A stretch of DNA of 64,000 nt from assembly GCF_001562415.1 (NCBI RefSeq), contig NZ_LOEE01000021.1, positions 48,351-112,350 on the forward strand. Direction: 5' to 3'. Each line of letters begins with the position of its first letter. The first letter of the stretch is position 1. The position numbers and the translations under genes were made by a program. Shown in pieces: positions 1 to 8,464 of the stretch. The notes beneath the pieces are model-generated. The model was not told the DNA's origin. It did no database searches and worked only from the letters and a program-made list of their open reading frames with translations. Source of the DNA: Thermotalea metallivorans (GTDB lineage: Bacteria > Bacillota > Clostridia > Peptostreptococcales > Thermotaleaceae).

Positions 1-1
1 A

Positions 2-610
2 CGCCGTTTACAAGATAAAATTACAGAAGAATTAACCAGTTTAAACATGTCGAATGTGGTTTTCAAGGTGGACTTTTCCTATTCCTTGGATAAATCCAAC
101 CAGTATATTTTCACATCCAAGGGAATCGATCGGATAGAATTTTTGATATCTACCAATCCCGGTGAGCCATTGAAACCTTTATCAAAGATTGTCTCTGGTG
201 GGGAAATGTCCAGAATCATGCTTGCCTTTAAAACAATTTTAGCAAAAATCGATAATATTCCTACCCTTATTTTTGACGAAATCGATGCAGGGATTAGTGG
301 TCGGACAGCAACGATTGTGGGTGAAAAATTAGCTAGAATTTCTCGCACTCATCAAATCCTATGCATCACCCATTTGCCACAAATTGCCCTTATGGCAGAC
401 AAGCACTTTTATATAGAAAAAAACACCGGAGAAGGAAGCACAAAAACTGTGGTAAAACAATTAAAGGATCAAGACCGCATCATGGAGCTGGCAAGATTGC
501 TAGGCGGCGTCTCTTTGACAGATTTGACCGTAGAGCATGCAAAAGAAATGCTGCAGCTTGGCAAAGATTATAAAAGCAAAATCCAGGAGAAAAAAGAAAA
601 AATAGGTTGA
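2..610 (+). CDS. recN: DNA repair protein RecN, C-terminal part (gene starts upstream)
   Basis: RecN is an SMC-like ATPase that collects at double-strand breaks and supports RecA-dependent repair. The reading frame is already open at base 2. The visible 202 or so residues are the C-terminal ATPase half: the signature SGGEMSRIMLAFKTIL (from about base 193), the Walker B stretch LIFDEIDAG, and the switch region CITHLPQIALMADKHF. Family members are about 550-570 residues, so roughly two thirds lies outside the window. The stop codon lies inside a terminator stem. The order recN-spoIVB-spo0A is the usual one in endospore formers, which supports the call. Confidence 0.96.
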   Translation, partial: RRLQDKITEELTSLNMSNVVFKVDFSYSLDKSNQYIFTSKGIDRIEFLISTNPGEPLKPLSKIVSGGEMSRIMLAFKTILAKIDNIPTLIFDEIDAGISGRTATIVGEKLARISRTHQILCITHLPQIALMADKHFYIEKNTGEGSTKTVVKQLKDQDRIMELARLLGGVSLTDLTVEHAKEMLQLGKDYKSKIQEKKEKIG

Positions 611-627
611 TTGCAGCCTATTTTTTT
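597..627 (+). terminator. Rho-independent terminator of recN
   Basis: Arms AAAAAATAGG (597-606) and CCTATTTTTT (617-626) form a 10-bp stem that ends in a T run. The recN stop codon lies within the loop side of the stem. Confidence 0.85.
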
Positions 628-763
628 CTGCTTTTCTAAGGGGTCAATGACAATATTTATCAAGCATAATAAATTTGAAAACAGGCTACGCTAACTATAG
701 AATCACAAAATTTTAATCCATGGAGGTGAAGAAAAGTATAAGGGGAAAAGAGGAGTGTGATCT

Positions 764-2077
764 TTGTTGCAAATTGACAGAAAAAAGCGCCTCATTTCGC
801 TTTGCCTGGCTGCAGTTTTCATGACTGCATTTTACGTTTTTGTAGTAAAAGAAATTGTTCAATTCCCCAATGAGTTGAAAATCTTCGAAGGAGAGAGTCA
901 ATCTTTAAATATTAAATTTCCTTTAAAAATAATGAGCGAAGATGATAAAAATCATATCCTTCGATTGGTAGATTTAGACAAAAAAGATACAAATTCCATT
1001 CAGCTAAGTCCGCTGAAATTAGGAAAAACAAATATTCAACTGAAATTTTTAGGCATCGTGCCTATTAAAAATTTAACGGTAGAAGTTATTCCCAAGGTAA
1101 AAGTAATTCCTGGAGGACAATCCATCGGTGTGCGTTTGAATACAAAGGGTGTTTTAATTGTAGGATTGGAGGAGATAGAGGGAATTGATGGAAAAAAATA
1201 TAACCCTGGTTATCATGCAGGCTTAAATATCGGTGACAGCATCCTTGAAATTAATAATGAAAAGGTCAGAGATGCTGAACATGTAACAAACATTATCAAT
1301 AGCAATAAAAATAAGAAGCTATATTTAAAAATCAAACGTGGAGAAAGATTCATCAATGTTGAAATAACTCCGGTCAAATCAGCAGAAGACGGAGAATATC
1401 GATTGGGATTATGGGTAAGGGATAAAACAGCAGGGGTAGGAACCCTTACTTTTTATCATCCTGATACAATGAAGTTTGGTGCATTGGGGCATGCAATCAC
1501 AGATATTGACACAGGACTTTTGCTTTCTGTGAACAGCGGTGAGGTGATTAAATCAAGGGTAGCCTCTGTTCAGCAGGGCAAACGAGGAAAACCTGGTGAA
1601 ATCAAGGGAATCTTTTATGAAACAAGCAAGCCCATTGGGAACCTTGAAAAAAATACCCACTTTGGCATATATGGAAGGGCATACGAGGAAATTCAAAATC
1701 CTATTTATCGCCAACCAATTGACATTGGATTCCAAAGTCAAGTGAAAGAAGGAAAAGCTACGATTTTAACGACTGTAGACAGCGACGAAGTCCAAGAATA
1801 TGAGGTGTATATAGAAAAGGTGAATTATCAAAAAAATCCGGGAATAAAAAGTATGATTATTCGGGTGACTGATCAAAGGCTTCTTGAAAAAAGCGGAGGA
1901 ATTGTCCAAGGAATGAGCGGCAGCCCTATTATCCAGGATGGAAAATTAGTTGGTGCTGTCACCCATGTATTTGTTCATGATCCCACAAAAGGATACGGTC
2001 TTTTTATTGAATGGATGTTGCATGAATGTGGGATAGAGTTATATAATCATCGCCAAATCGCAAATAATGCCCAATAA
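764..2077 (+). CDS. spoIVB: SpoIVB peptidase (sporulation serine protease, family S55)
   Basis: SpoIVB is secreted from the forespore into the space between the two spore membranes, where it triggers pro-sigma-K processing. The 437-residue product has one N-terminal membrane anchor (residues about 10-28), a PDZ-like domain (about 125-205, with GYHAGLNIGDSILEIN) and the S55 peptidase domain. The catalytic pair is visible: His243 in GALGHAITDIDTG and Ser385 in QGMSGSPII. The start is TTG, chosen because AGGAG at 751-755 is well spaced and the hydrophobic anchor follows. A CATAATA at 665-671 resembles a sigma-F/G minus-10, but I see no convincing minus-35. Confidence 0.96.
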   Translation: MLQIDRKKRLISLCLAAVFMTAFYVFVVKEIVQFPNELKIFEGESQSLNIKFPLKIMSEDDKNHILRLVDLDKKDTNSIQLSPLKLGKTNIQLKFLGIVPIKNLTVEVIPKVKVIPGGQSIGVRLNTKGVLIVGLEEIEGIDGKKYNPGYHAGLNIGDSILEINNEKVRDAEHVTNIINSNKNKKLYLKIKRGERFINVEITPVKSAEDGEYRLGLWVRDKTAGVGTLTFYHPDTMKFGALGHAITDIDTGLLLSVNSGEVIKSRVASVQQGKRGKPGEIKGIFYETSKPIGNLEKNTHFGIYGRAYEEIQNPIYRQPIDIGFQSQVKEGKATILTTVDSDEVQEYEVYIEKVNYQKNPGIKSMIIRVTDQRLLEKSGGIVQGMSGSPIIQDGKLVGAVTHVFVHDPTKGYGLFIEWMLHECGIELYNHRQIANNAQ

Positions 2078-2080
2078 AAA

Positions 2081-2099
2081 GAGTGCCAACAGGGCACTC
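2081..2099 (+). terminator. Hairpin downstream of spoIVB (first of two copies)
   Basis: GAGTGCC (2081-2087) pairs with GGCACTC (2093-2099) over a 5-base loop. The usual T tract is missing because repeat sequence begins at 2101. A near-identical copy of this hairpin with its flanks occurs at 2345-2366 on the far side of that repeat. Confidence 0.55.
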
Positions 2100-2100
2100 T

Positions 2101-2342
2101 CAGTTTGTAGAAAAAGTAATGGGCCCTTCAGATTTAGGCTTCGTCGCGAATCAGCAAGCCGCTTTTTTCCTTATCACCCATAGGAAATTAGGTGCTTTCC
2201 TAAATTGTAGATAAGTCATAATTTCCGTCATGGGTTTCAACAAAGTCTTCCTTTCAATCTTCCAACGGAAGGCTTTCTTTTTTATTTAGAAAAGGGGCGC
2301 AGGTCTGAACAGAAAGTCAAATCTCAAGGGTTTGTCTACAAG
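2101..2342 (-). repeat. Dispersed palindromic element, family A, copy 1 (with nested family C)
   Basis: Read on the minus strand it starts CTTGTAGACAAACCCTTGAG and ends in CTACAAACTG, matching the ends of the copies at 22432-22581 and 34023-34173. The internal words GCGAATCAGCAAGCC and AGGCTTCGTCGCG are shared. It is longer than those copies because about 110 bp of another repeat (family C, 2171-2279) interrupts the middle. A 22-bp direct repeat of the spoIVB terminator flanks it. It contains no credible gene. Confidence 0.8.
2171..2279 (-). repeat. Dispersed repeat family C, copy 1, nested in family A
   Basis: The stretch TAAGTCATAATTTCCGTCAT plus the following GGGTTTCAACAAAGTCTTCC and a GGAAG-ending hairpin recur in inverse orientation at 41916-42022. 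Similarity runs over about 110 bp, including the CATAGGAAAT word at the other end. The AGTCTTCC/GGAAGRCT hairpin inside it can fold as a terminator-like stem. Confidence 0.7.
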
Positions 2343-2344
2343 CT

Positions 2345-2366
2345 AAGAGTGCCAACAGGGCAATCT
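2345..2366 (+). repeat. Second copy of the spoIVB terminator hairpin (flanking direct repeat)
   Basis: The stretch 2345-2366 repeats 2079-2100 with one difference in 22 bases (ACT versus AAT near the end). The pair brackets the family A element at 2101-2342, as a target-site duplication would. Confidence 0.75.
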
Positions 2367-2426
2367 TTGTATGTTATTACTTTAAAAGAATTTACATAAA
2401 AAAATTTGCTATTCTTTGCCAGATGG

Positions 2427-2455
2427 GAAGGAAATTTTGTATCTTTGTCGAATAG
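2427..2455 (+). promoter_or_regulatory. Sigma-H promoter of spo0A overlapped by a Spo0A box
   Basis: GAAGGAAAT (2427-2435) and GTCGAATAG (2447-2455), 11 bases apart, fit the sigma-H consensus RNAGGAWWW-N11/12-RNNGAATWW with one mismatch. TGTCGAA at 2446-2452 is a perfect 0A box lying on the minus-10. Spo0A should therefore be able to act on its own promoter. Confidence 0.75.
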
Positions 2456-2509
2456 ATTAAAGCAAAAGATATATAAAATATATAGAAAGATTTTCAGGGG
2501 GGTAATTCA

Positions 2510-3316
2510 GTGAAAAACATTAAAGTATTACTTGCAGATGACAATAAGGATTTTTGTGACATTCTCAGTGCATATTTGGGAAAACAGGAAGATTTAGAGA
2601 TTATAGGAATAGCAAAAGATGGATTGGAAGCCCTAGAGCTGGTATCCAGAAAGACACCGGATGTGTTGGTGTTGGATATCATCATGCCCCATCTTGACGG
2701 CTTAGGCGTTTTAGAAAAATTAAATGAAATGAATCTGGAGAAATTTCCTAAGGTAATTGTATTATCTGCAGTGGGCCAGGATAAAATTACACAGAAGGCC
2801 ATTAGTTTAGGTGCAGACTATTACGTGGTAAAGCCCTTTGATTTCGAAGTTTTTCTTACAAGAATCAGGCAATTAATGGGCAATCATGTTTCAGTAACAG
2901 AAAGAAAGAAAAGCTATAGCGATCTTCTCATCAATACTTCTGTGCCTGCATCAAGCAAAAATAGAAGCTTGGAAGCAGAAATCACCAACATCATCCATGA
3001 AATTGGCGTGCCTGCCCACATCAAAGGATATCTATATCTTAGGGAAGCCATTACCATGGTGGTAGAGAATATTGAAATGTTAAATGGCGTTACAAAAGAA
3101 TTATATCCATCTATTGCCAAAAAGTTCAATACAACACCAAGCAGAGTAGAAAGGGCCATCCGCCATGCCATAGAAGTTGCTTGGAGCAGGGGAAAAGTGG
3201 ACACGATCAATAATTTGTTTGGATATACGGTACATAATGATAAAGGTAAGCCGACAAACAGCGAATTTATTGCCATGGTGGCCGATAAATTGAGAATTGA
3301 ACAAAAAGCTGTATAG
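2510..3316 (+). CDS. spo0A: Stage 0 sporulation protein A, master response regulator
   Basis: Spo0A is the DNA-binding response regulator that commits the cell to sporulation once phosphorylated. The 268-residue protein has a receiver domain (about 1-125) with the acidic pocket Asp10/Asp11, the phosphoacceptor Asp56 in VLVLDIIMP and Lys108 in VVKPF. The C-terminal sporulation-control DNA-binding domain carries the conserved recognition region [18 protein letters not shown]. Start is GTG behind GGGGGGT at 2497-2503. It follows spoIVB as in all endospore formers and is preceded by a sigma-H promoter with a 0A box. Confidence 0.98.
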   Translation: MKNIKVLLADDNKDFCDILSAYLGKQEDLEIIGIAKDGLEALELVSRKTPDVLVLDIIMPHLDGLGVLEKLNEMNLEKFPKVIVLSAVGQDKITQKAISLGADYYVVKPFDFEVFLTRIRQLMGNHVSVTERKKSYSDLLINTSVPASSKNRSLEAEITNIIHEIGVPAHIKGYLYLREAITMVVENIEMLNGVTKELYPSIAKKFNTTPSRVERAIRHAIEVAWSRGKVDTINNLFGYTVHNDKGKPTNSEFIAMVADKLRIEQKAV

Positions 3317-3333
3317 GCAAAAAATCAAAAAAA

Positions 3334-3367
3334 GGAACACTGAATTTATTTCAGCGTTCCTTTTTTT
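3334..3367 (+). terminator. Terminator of spo0A
   Basis: Arms 3334-3344 and 3350-3360 (GGAAC..CTGAA type, one internal mismatch) are followed by seven T residues. Confidence 0.85.
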
Positions 3368-3477
3368 ACATGGGCATAGAGTTGTGTTATAATAAGCAAT
3401 AGTGTAAGATAGTATCAATTCGTATGTTTTTTTATGCAAGAGTAATACTACGAATGAAAAGCCAGTTGGAGGTTATT

Positions 3478-4599
3478 ATGTTAATAAAATCAATTGCAAG
3501 AAAAGATAGGAAAACAAAAAACCTTGTCAAAAGGCTTCTTCCGGGAGAAATTGCCGTAATCAACCACAGAGATATAGATGAGGTGGCTGCCCATTCTTTG
3601 GTCCAGTGCAAACCAAAGCTTATCATCAATGCAGATCAGTCCATCAGCGGCAGATACCCCAACCTAGGCCCCGGCATTTTGCAGGCCGCCGGAATTCCCA
3701 TATTAGATCATGTGGGGCAAGAGATATTTGATTTTATCAACGAAGGAGATATTTTAGAAATTATTGACAACGAAATTTACCATGACGGCCACTTTATCGG
3801 CACAGGAGAAATCTTGACGGAAGAGCTTATTCAGTTGAAATTGGCGGAAACAGAAAAAAATTTTGAAAAGGAATTGGAGAAATTTATTGAAAATACCTTA
3901 GAGTATGCCAAAAAAGAAAAGGATTTTATCCTAGGGAATTTGAAAGTTCCTGAATTTAAGACCTCTTTTCAGGGAAGACATGTGTTGGTAGTGGTAAGAG
4001 GGCAAAATTATAAAGAAGATTTGCATGCCATAAAATCCTATATAGATGAATTTAATCCTATTCTCATAGGGGTTGACGGCGGAGGGGATGCCCTACTGGA
4101 ATTTGGGTATGTTCCCGATATGATTGTGGGAGATATGGACAGTGTTTCTGACAAGTGTCTCCTTATATGCAAAGAAATCGTCGTCCATGCCTATCCTGAC
4201 GGTAGGGCTCCCGGTTTAAAAAGGGTTGAAGCCTTGAATAAAAAAGCAGTTGTTTTCCCGGCTCCCGGGACAAGCGAAGACATTGCCATGCTCCTTGCTT
4301 TCGATAAAGGTGCTGATCTGATTGTGGCTCTGGGAACCCATTCCAATATGGTGGATTTTTTGGAAAAAGGAAGAAAGGGAATGGCCAGTACTTTCCTTGT
4401 AAGGTTGAAGGTGGGTTCTAAATTGATTGATGCAAAAGGCGTAAGCAAATTATATAAAGAAAGTGTTAAAATTAAACATCTGATAGGACTACTGATCGGG
4501 GCCATGATCCCTACATTGATTGTGGCCATCATGTCTCCACCGGTGCAACAACTTTTGAAGCTGCTTCAAATTAAACTGAAATTTATTTTTGGAATGTAA
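3478..4599 (+). CDS. steA: SteA-like protein (putative cytokinetic ring protein)
   Basis: About 373 residues, resembling SteA, named from corynebacteria for a membrane protein at the division septum. The soluble part contains VGDMDSVSD in a thiamin-pyrophosphokinase-like nucleotide fold (VGVDGGGDALLEFG...PDMIVGDMDS). One C-terminal membrane helix (HLIGLLIGAMIPTLIVAIM) tethers it with the bulk in the cytoplasm. The ATG at 3478 is chosen because GGAGG at 3467-3471 precedes it; an in-frame ATG at 3424 has no such site. It heads a tight group with a SteB-like protein and two glycosyltransferase-fold enzymes, which points to envelope or division work. The function in Firmicutes is inferred. Confidence 0.8.
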   Translation: MLIKSIARKDRKTKNLVKRLLPGEIAVINHRDIDEVAAHSLVQCKPKLIINADQSISGRYPNLGPGILQAAGIPILDHVGQEIFDFINEGDILEIIDNEIYHDGHFIGTGEILTEELIQLKLAETEKNFEKELEKFIENTLEYAKKEKDFILGNLKVPEFKTSFQGRHVLVVVRGQNYKEDLHAIKSYIDEFNPILIGVDGGGDALLEFGYVPDMIVGDMDSVSDKCLLICKEIVVHAYPDGRAPGLKRVEALNKKAVVFPAPGTSEDIAMLLAFDKGADLIVALGTHSNMVDFLEKGRKGMASTFLVRLKVGSKLIDAKGVSKLYKESVKIKHLIGLLIGAMIPTLIVAIMSPPVQQLLKLLQIKLKFIFGM

Positions 4600-4623
4600 A
4601 ATTGTAGAAGGGGTGATGATAGG

Positions 4624-5511
4624 ATGATTATTAATTTAAAATATTATGTTATCACCATTGTGGCTATATTTTTAGCCATAGGGGTAGGAATTTTTATCGG
4701 AATCATGCTTGACGGCCAAGAATTGATTGTAGAACAGCAACAACAGCTCGTTAGCCAATTGGAGGCTAAATTTGACGAATTCAAAACGAAACAGGATGAG
4801 TTGCAGCAGAGAATTGACTTTCTCAATGCTGAAAGGGAAAAAACTTTAAAGTTCATGGATATAGCTTATCCCGAAATGGTGAAAAATAAATTAAAAGATC
4901 TGGATGTTATTATTATTGAAACCAGTGAAGATTATGCTTATTCCGGTATCACAGAACCTTTTGAAAAAGCAGGGGTACACAGTGTCACCAATATTCTCAT
5001 CAAAAACTCCTTTATGCTCCGTGATGACCAAGTTGCCTTTGAAATAGCAAAGGATTTGAAGCTGAAGGGAACAACCAGGGAAGAAATTCAGAAACAATTG
5101 ATAAAAAATTTTTGTGATGCCCTTATCAGCGGCAATAATTTTCAACTGATTCAATATTTAAAAGATAAAAAGATGATAGATGATACGGGGGGACTTACCT
5201 TTCCAGCAGACTATATCGTGATCGCTGGGGGAAGCCTTACGGAAAACAAAGAAATTTTAAGTACAATCGAGATCCCAATGATTCATTTTATTAAAAACAG
5301 AAATATTCCCGTCATTGGAGTAGAAAAATTAAGTGTAGCCTACTCCAACATACCGGAATATAAGAAGCTAAGAATCTCAACCGTAGATAATGTGGATACC
5401 ATCATAGGAAAAGTATCCATGTTGATGGTGGTAAGCGGCAAAGAAGGCCATTTTGGTGAAAAAGAAACTGCAGAGCAATTGATGCCTGAAGAATTTATGT
5501 CTATTGAATAG
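4624..5511 (+). CDS. SteB/MctB-family membrane-anchored protein
   Basis: The 295-residue protein has one N-terminal membrane helix (residues about 8-29) followed at once by a Gln/Glu-rich coiled coil (about 33-75), then an alpha/beta domain outside the membrane with VIAGGSLTENKEIL. This is the architecture of the family annotated as copper transporter MctB in mycobacteria and SteB beside SteA in corynebacteria. Adjacency to SteA makes the SteB reading more likely than copper transport. Start ATG follows AAGGGGTG at 4608-4615. Confidence 0.72.
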   Translation: MIINLKYYVITIVAIFLAIGVGIFIGIMLDGQELIVEQQQQLVSQLEAKFDEFKTKQDELQQRIDFLNAEREKTLKFMDIAYPEMVKNKLKDLDVIIIETSEDYAYSGITEPFEKAGVHSVTNILIKNSFMLRDDQVAFEIAKDLKLKGTTREEIQKQLIKNFCDALISGNNFQLIQYLKDKKMIDDTGGLTFPADYIVIAGGSLTENKEILSTIEIPMIHFIKNRNIPVIGVEKLSVAYSNIPEYKKLRISTVDNVDTIIGKVSMLMVVSGKEGHFGEKETAEQLMPEEFMSIE

Positions 5512-5522
5512 GAGATGAGTTT

Positions 5523-6212
5523 GTGTCAGAATGGATTACTGTGATTTTACCGGCAAAAAATGAAGAGGATAGAATTGGTGATACAATTCAATCGATTCAA
5601 GCTTCAAAATATGTAAATAAAATTATTGTGGTGGATGATGGCTCTACCGATGAAACAGCCCAGATTGCTGCCAAAGCTGGAGCTGATGTTTACCGGTTGC
5701 TTAAAAATTATGGAAAGGGCTATGCCGTAAACTATGGCATCAGCAAGTCTATTCATCAGAGCAAAATTATCGTATTGCTGGATGCGGATCTGGGAAATAC
5801 GGCCCTGGAAGTAGATAAATTGATTGTACCCGTACTCAATAACGAAGCAGATGTTACAATTGCAAAATTTCCTCCAGCCAAAAGAAAAGGAGGATTTGGC
5901 CTGGTAAAGGGTTTGGCCAAATATGGAGTGAAATTTTATACAGGCCATACCATCCATGGTGCACTTTCGGGGCAAAGAGCATTTAAATCTGAGGTCTTAC
6001 TACATTTAGGCAATTTGCCTGCCGACTATGGCATTGAAATAGGAATGACTATTGATATTTTGAGGAAAGGCTATAGGATTCAAGAGATTGAAGTAAACAT
6101 GACCCATCGGGAAACGGGAAGAGATCTGAAAGGATTTATCCATAGAGGAAAGCAATTCTATCAGATTCTAAAAGTTTTATTAAAGAAATCAAGAGAGGGA
6201 ATGAAATCATGA
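5523..6212 (+). CDS. Family 2 glycosyltransferase
   Basis: A GT-A fold enzyme of 229 residues, with the N-terminal nucleotide-sugar motif ILPAKNEEDRIGDTIQSI, the VVDDGSTDETAQIA stretch, and DADLGNTALE containing the DxD-type metal site. No membrane helix follows, unlike dolichyl-phosphate-sugar synthases with transmembrane tails. GTG start. Its stop overlaps the ATG of the next gene (ATGA), so the two are translationally coupled. With the MraY/WecA-like neighbour it probably takes part in building a lipid-linked sugar; donor and acceptor are unknown. Confidence 0.8.
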   Translation: MSEWITVILPAKNEEDRIGDTIQSIQASKYVNKIIVVDDGSTDETAQIAAKAGADVYRLLKNYGKGYAVNYGISKSIHQSKIIVLLDADLGNTALEVDKLIVPVLNNEADVTIAKFPPAKRKGGFGLVKGLAKYGVKFYTGHTIHGALSGQRAFKSEVLLHLGNLPADYGIEIGMTIDILRKGYRIQEIEVNMTHRETGRDLKGFIHRGKQFYQILKVLLKKSREGMKS

Positions 6213-7021
6213 TAAAGATTATTTTATATTTTATCTCTTCTTTTATAATCACAAAGTTTTTCATACCCTTTTTTCTGCATTTGCTCATCGATGCCCAGTG
6301 TATACGGAATAATTATAAAGGAGAACCAATTCCTGTCAGCATGGGACTGGTGTTTATACCGGCAGCAGCAGTCAACACACTTATCTTGATCATCTTTGCA
6401 AAACAAAGCTCTTTGCTGGATTATTTGATTCTACTCACAGGGGTATTTGCCATGGGCATTGCAGGACTGCTGGATGATCTGTTGGGAAACAGAAATGTTA
6501 CAGGGTTAAAAGGACATGTGAAATCGTTAATGCAAAACAAATTGACAACGGGGGGATTCAAAGCTGCTTTTGGAGGGCTTATAGCTTTCACCGTCAGCAT
6601 CATTGTCAGCGGTAATTTGTTAGACATCATGATCAATACTTTGATCATAGCTCTATTCACTAATTTCATCAATTTACTGGACTTAAGACCGGGCAGAGCC
6701 ATCAAGGGATTTATTTTGAGTGCTTTACTTCTATTGCTATACTCTTTTTCCGACGCCCATCGTCTTTTTATCATTGGCTTATTGGGGGTCCTCTTTGCTT
6801 ATTTTCCCTATGATTTAAAAGCAAAGGCCATGATGGGAGATGTAGGTTCTAACATACTAGGCATTTCTCTAGGAATCACCAGTGTCTATGCAAACTTTTC
6901 AACGAGAGTGGTTATTTTATCTTTTTTGATACTGTTACATCTCTATACGGAAAAATATTCCCTGACAGCAGCTATAGAAAGAAATAAATTGTTAAGGTTT
7001 TTAGATCAGTTAGGAAGATGA
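6209..7021 (+). CDS. MraY/WecA-like polyprenyl-phosphate sugar-phosphotransferase family membrane protein
   Basis: A 270-residue polytopic protein with about eight hydrophobic helices. The loops keep family 4 transferase landmarks: GIAGLLDDLLGNR (the Asp-Asp pair used for Mg and substrate), TNFINLLDLRPGRAIKG (the NxxNxxDgxxGl-type loop in altered form) and MMGDVGSNILG. It is shorter than true MraY (about 320 residues) and loses parts of the N-terminus, so the acceptor may be unusual. It is coupled to the upstream GT2 gene by a 4-base overlap. This SteA-SteB-GT2-GT4 set looks like one envelope-polymer module. Confidence 0.72.
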   Translation: MIKIILYFISSFIITKFFIPFFLHLLIDAQCIRNNYKGEPIPVSMGLVFIPAAAVNTLILIIFAKQSSLLDYLILLTGVFAMGIAGLLDDLLGNRNVTGLKGHVKSLMQNKLTTGGFKAAFGGLIAFTVSIIVSGNLLDIMINTLIIALFTNFINLLDLRPGRAIKGFILSALLLLLYSFSDAHRLFIIGLLGVLFAYFPYDLKAKAMMGDVGSNILGISLGITSVYANFSTRVVILSFLILLHLYTEKYSLTAAIERNKLLRFLDQLGR

Positions 7022-7067
7022 GAATGGTTGTGATCTTATCAATTGAATCATGAAAAGAGGTTGTGAA

Positions 7068-8165
7068 ATGATTAGTGTAAGATATGGAAAGGCCGTAGAA
7101 ATTATCTCACAAAAAGAGACAACCATGGAAGTGATGGTTGAGATAGACAATGAGAGATATAAAGCTATCAACTATAATCGATTAACAGGTTTCGTGGAAA
7201 TAGGAGATACTTTGCTGTTGAATACAACAGCCGTAGATTTAAATTTAGGAACAGGGGGATACCATTTTGTCATCTCAAATATAACTAAAGCAGAAAGAAC
7301 TTTTCCCCCCGGGGGACATATTATGAAATTAAGGTATACTCCTTTCCAACTGAAGGTATTTGCTGCTGAAGAACAGGAAAGCAAATATCATGACATTTTT
7401 AATAAATTTCAATCCTTAGACTCCATGCCGGTCATTGTCGGAACCCTCCACAGCATGCTGCCGGCAATCGTTGAAGTCCTAAAATTTTTCCATGGGGATC
7501 TTAAAATCGCCTACGTCATGACGGATGCTGCTGCATTGCCCTTGGATTTCAGCAACTTGGTTTACCAATTAAAGAGAGATCAAAAAATAGCTGGAACGAT
7601 CACCATCGGACATGCCTTTGGCGGAGATATAGAATGTATCAATATCTATAATGGATTAATTGCCGCCAAAGAGATTATCAATGCCCATGTGGCCGTTGTC
7701 ACCATGGGGCCGGGCATCGTGGGAACTGGAACAAAGTTTGGATTTACAGGGATTGAACAGGGAAATATTATCGATGCCGTCAATGATTTGGGAGGTATAC
7801 CCATTGCTGTTCCCAGAATTAGTTTTGCAGACCGGCGGCAACGGCATTACGGCATCAGTCATCATACACTGACAGTATTGGACACAATATGTAAAACCGC
7901 TGCCTTGGTAGGCATACCTATTTTTGATGAAGGAAAGCATGCCTTTATCCTCCATCAGCTCGAGGGAACGGGTATTAAAAAAAAGCATAGGCTAATATTT
8001 CAGGCATGTAATGACATCGAAGACATCCTTGAAAATTCACCTATTCAATTAAAAACCATGGGCAGAAATTTTGAACAGGAAAAGGAATTTTTTATGGCCG
8101 CCGGTCTCAGTGGGAAAATAGCTATCGACATGCTAAATGATCATCAATCATCGATTGCAGAGTAG
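7068..8165 (+). CDS. DUF3866 family protein
   Basis: About 365 residues, matching the conserved but uncharacterised DUF3866 family of Firmicutes and Actinobacteria. The N-terminal ~90 residues look like a small beta domain (DNERYKAINYNRLTGFVEIGD). The rest is an alpha/beta fold with glycine-rich loops such as TMGPGIVGTGTKFGFTGIEQG and HYGISHHTLTVLDTI. No signal peptide or membrane helix is visible. ATG 7068 is preferred over 7050 because GAGG at 7057-7060 is correctly placed. It follows the envelope group at 46 bases and may share its transcript. No function is known to me. Confidence 0.75.
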   Translation: MISVRYGKAVEIISQKETTMEVMVEIDNERYKAINYNRLTGFVEIGDTLLLNTTAVDLNLGTGGYHFVISNITKAERTFPPGGHIMKLRYTPFQLKVFAAEEQESKYHDIFNKFQSLDSMPVIVGTLHSMLPAIVEVLKFFHGDLKIAYVMTDAAALPLDFSNLVYQLKRDQKIAGTITIGHAFGGDIECINIYNGLIAAKEIINAHVAVVTMGPGIVGTGTKFGFTGIEQGNIIDAVNDLGGIPIAVPRISFADRRQRHYGISHHTLTVLDTICKTAALVGIPIFDEGKHAFILHQLEGTGIKKKHRLIFQACNDIEDILENSPIQLKTMGRNFEQEKEFFMAAGLSGKIAIDMLNDHQSSIAE

Positions 8166-8305
8166 TATATTGATTGGACAGGTCTTCTAGCATTTCCAAC
8201 AGATCAGATATTTTTCCGATAAAATAAATTTGTTTTTTCATTATGACCCTATACATGTTTACATCTCACCTTTCTTATATGATTTCATATAGATTTACAA
8301 CTTCA

Positions 8306-8332
8306 AGTCACCAGCTGCCAGTACTGGTGACT
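8306..8332. repeat. Small palindrome of the dispersed CCAGT-type repeat
   Basis: AGTCACCAG (8306-8314) and CTGGTGACT (8324-8332) are perfect inverted arms, followed by the direct words ACTGGCAACTGGCAAC. Similar sequence recurs at 25860-25900, 41475-41520 and 45481-45536. The rest of the 299-base gap from 8166 to 8464 shows nothing recognisable. Confidence 0.6.
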
Positions 8333-8464
8333 GGCAACTGGCAACAAAACATTTGCTGCATAAAAAGCTTATCTTCATAAAGGCATAAATCAAACTTTAG
8401 CGTTGTATGACTATATTATCCTATGACTTGTCCTATAGAATTATGCAAATTGGGAGGTAAAAAT

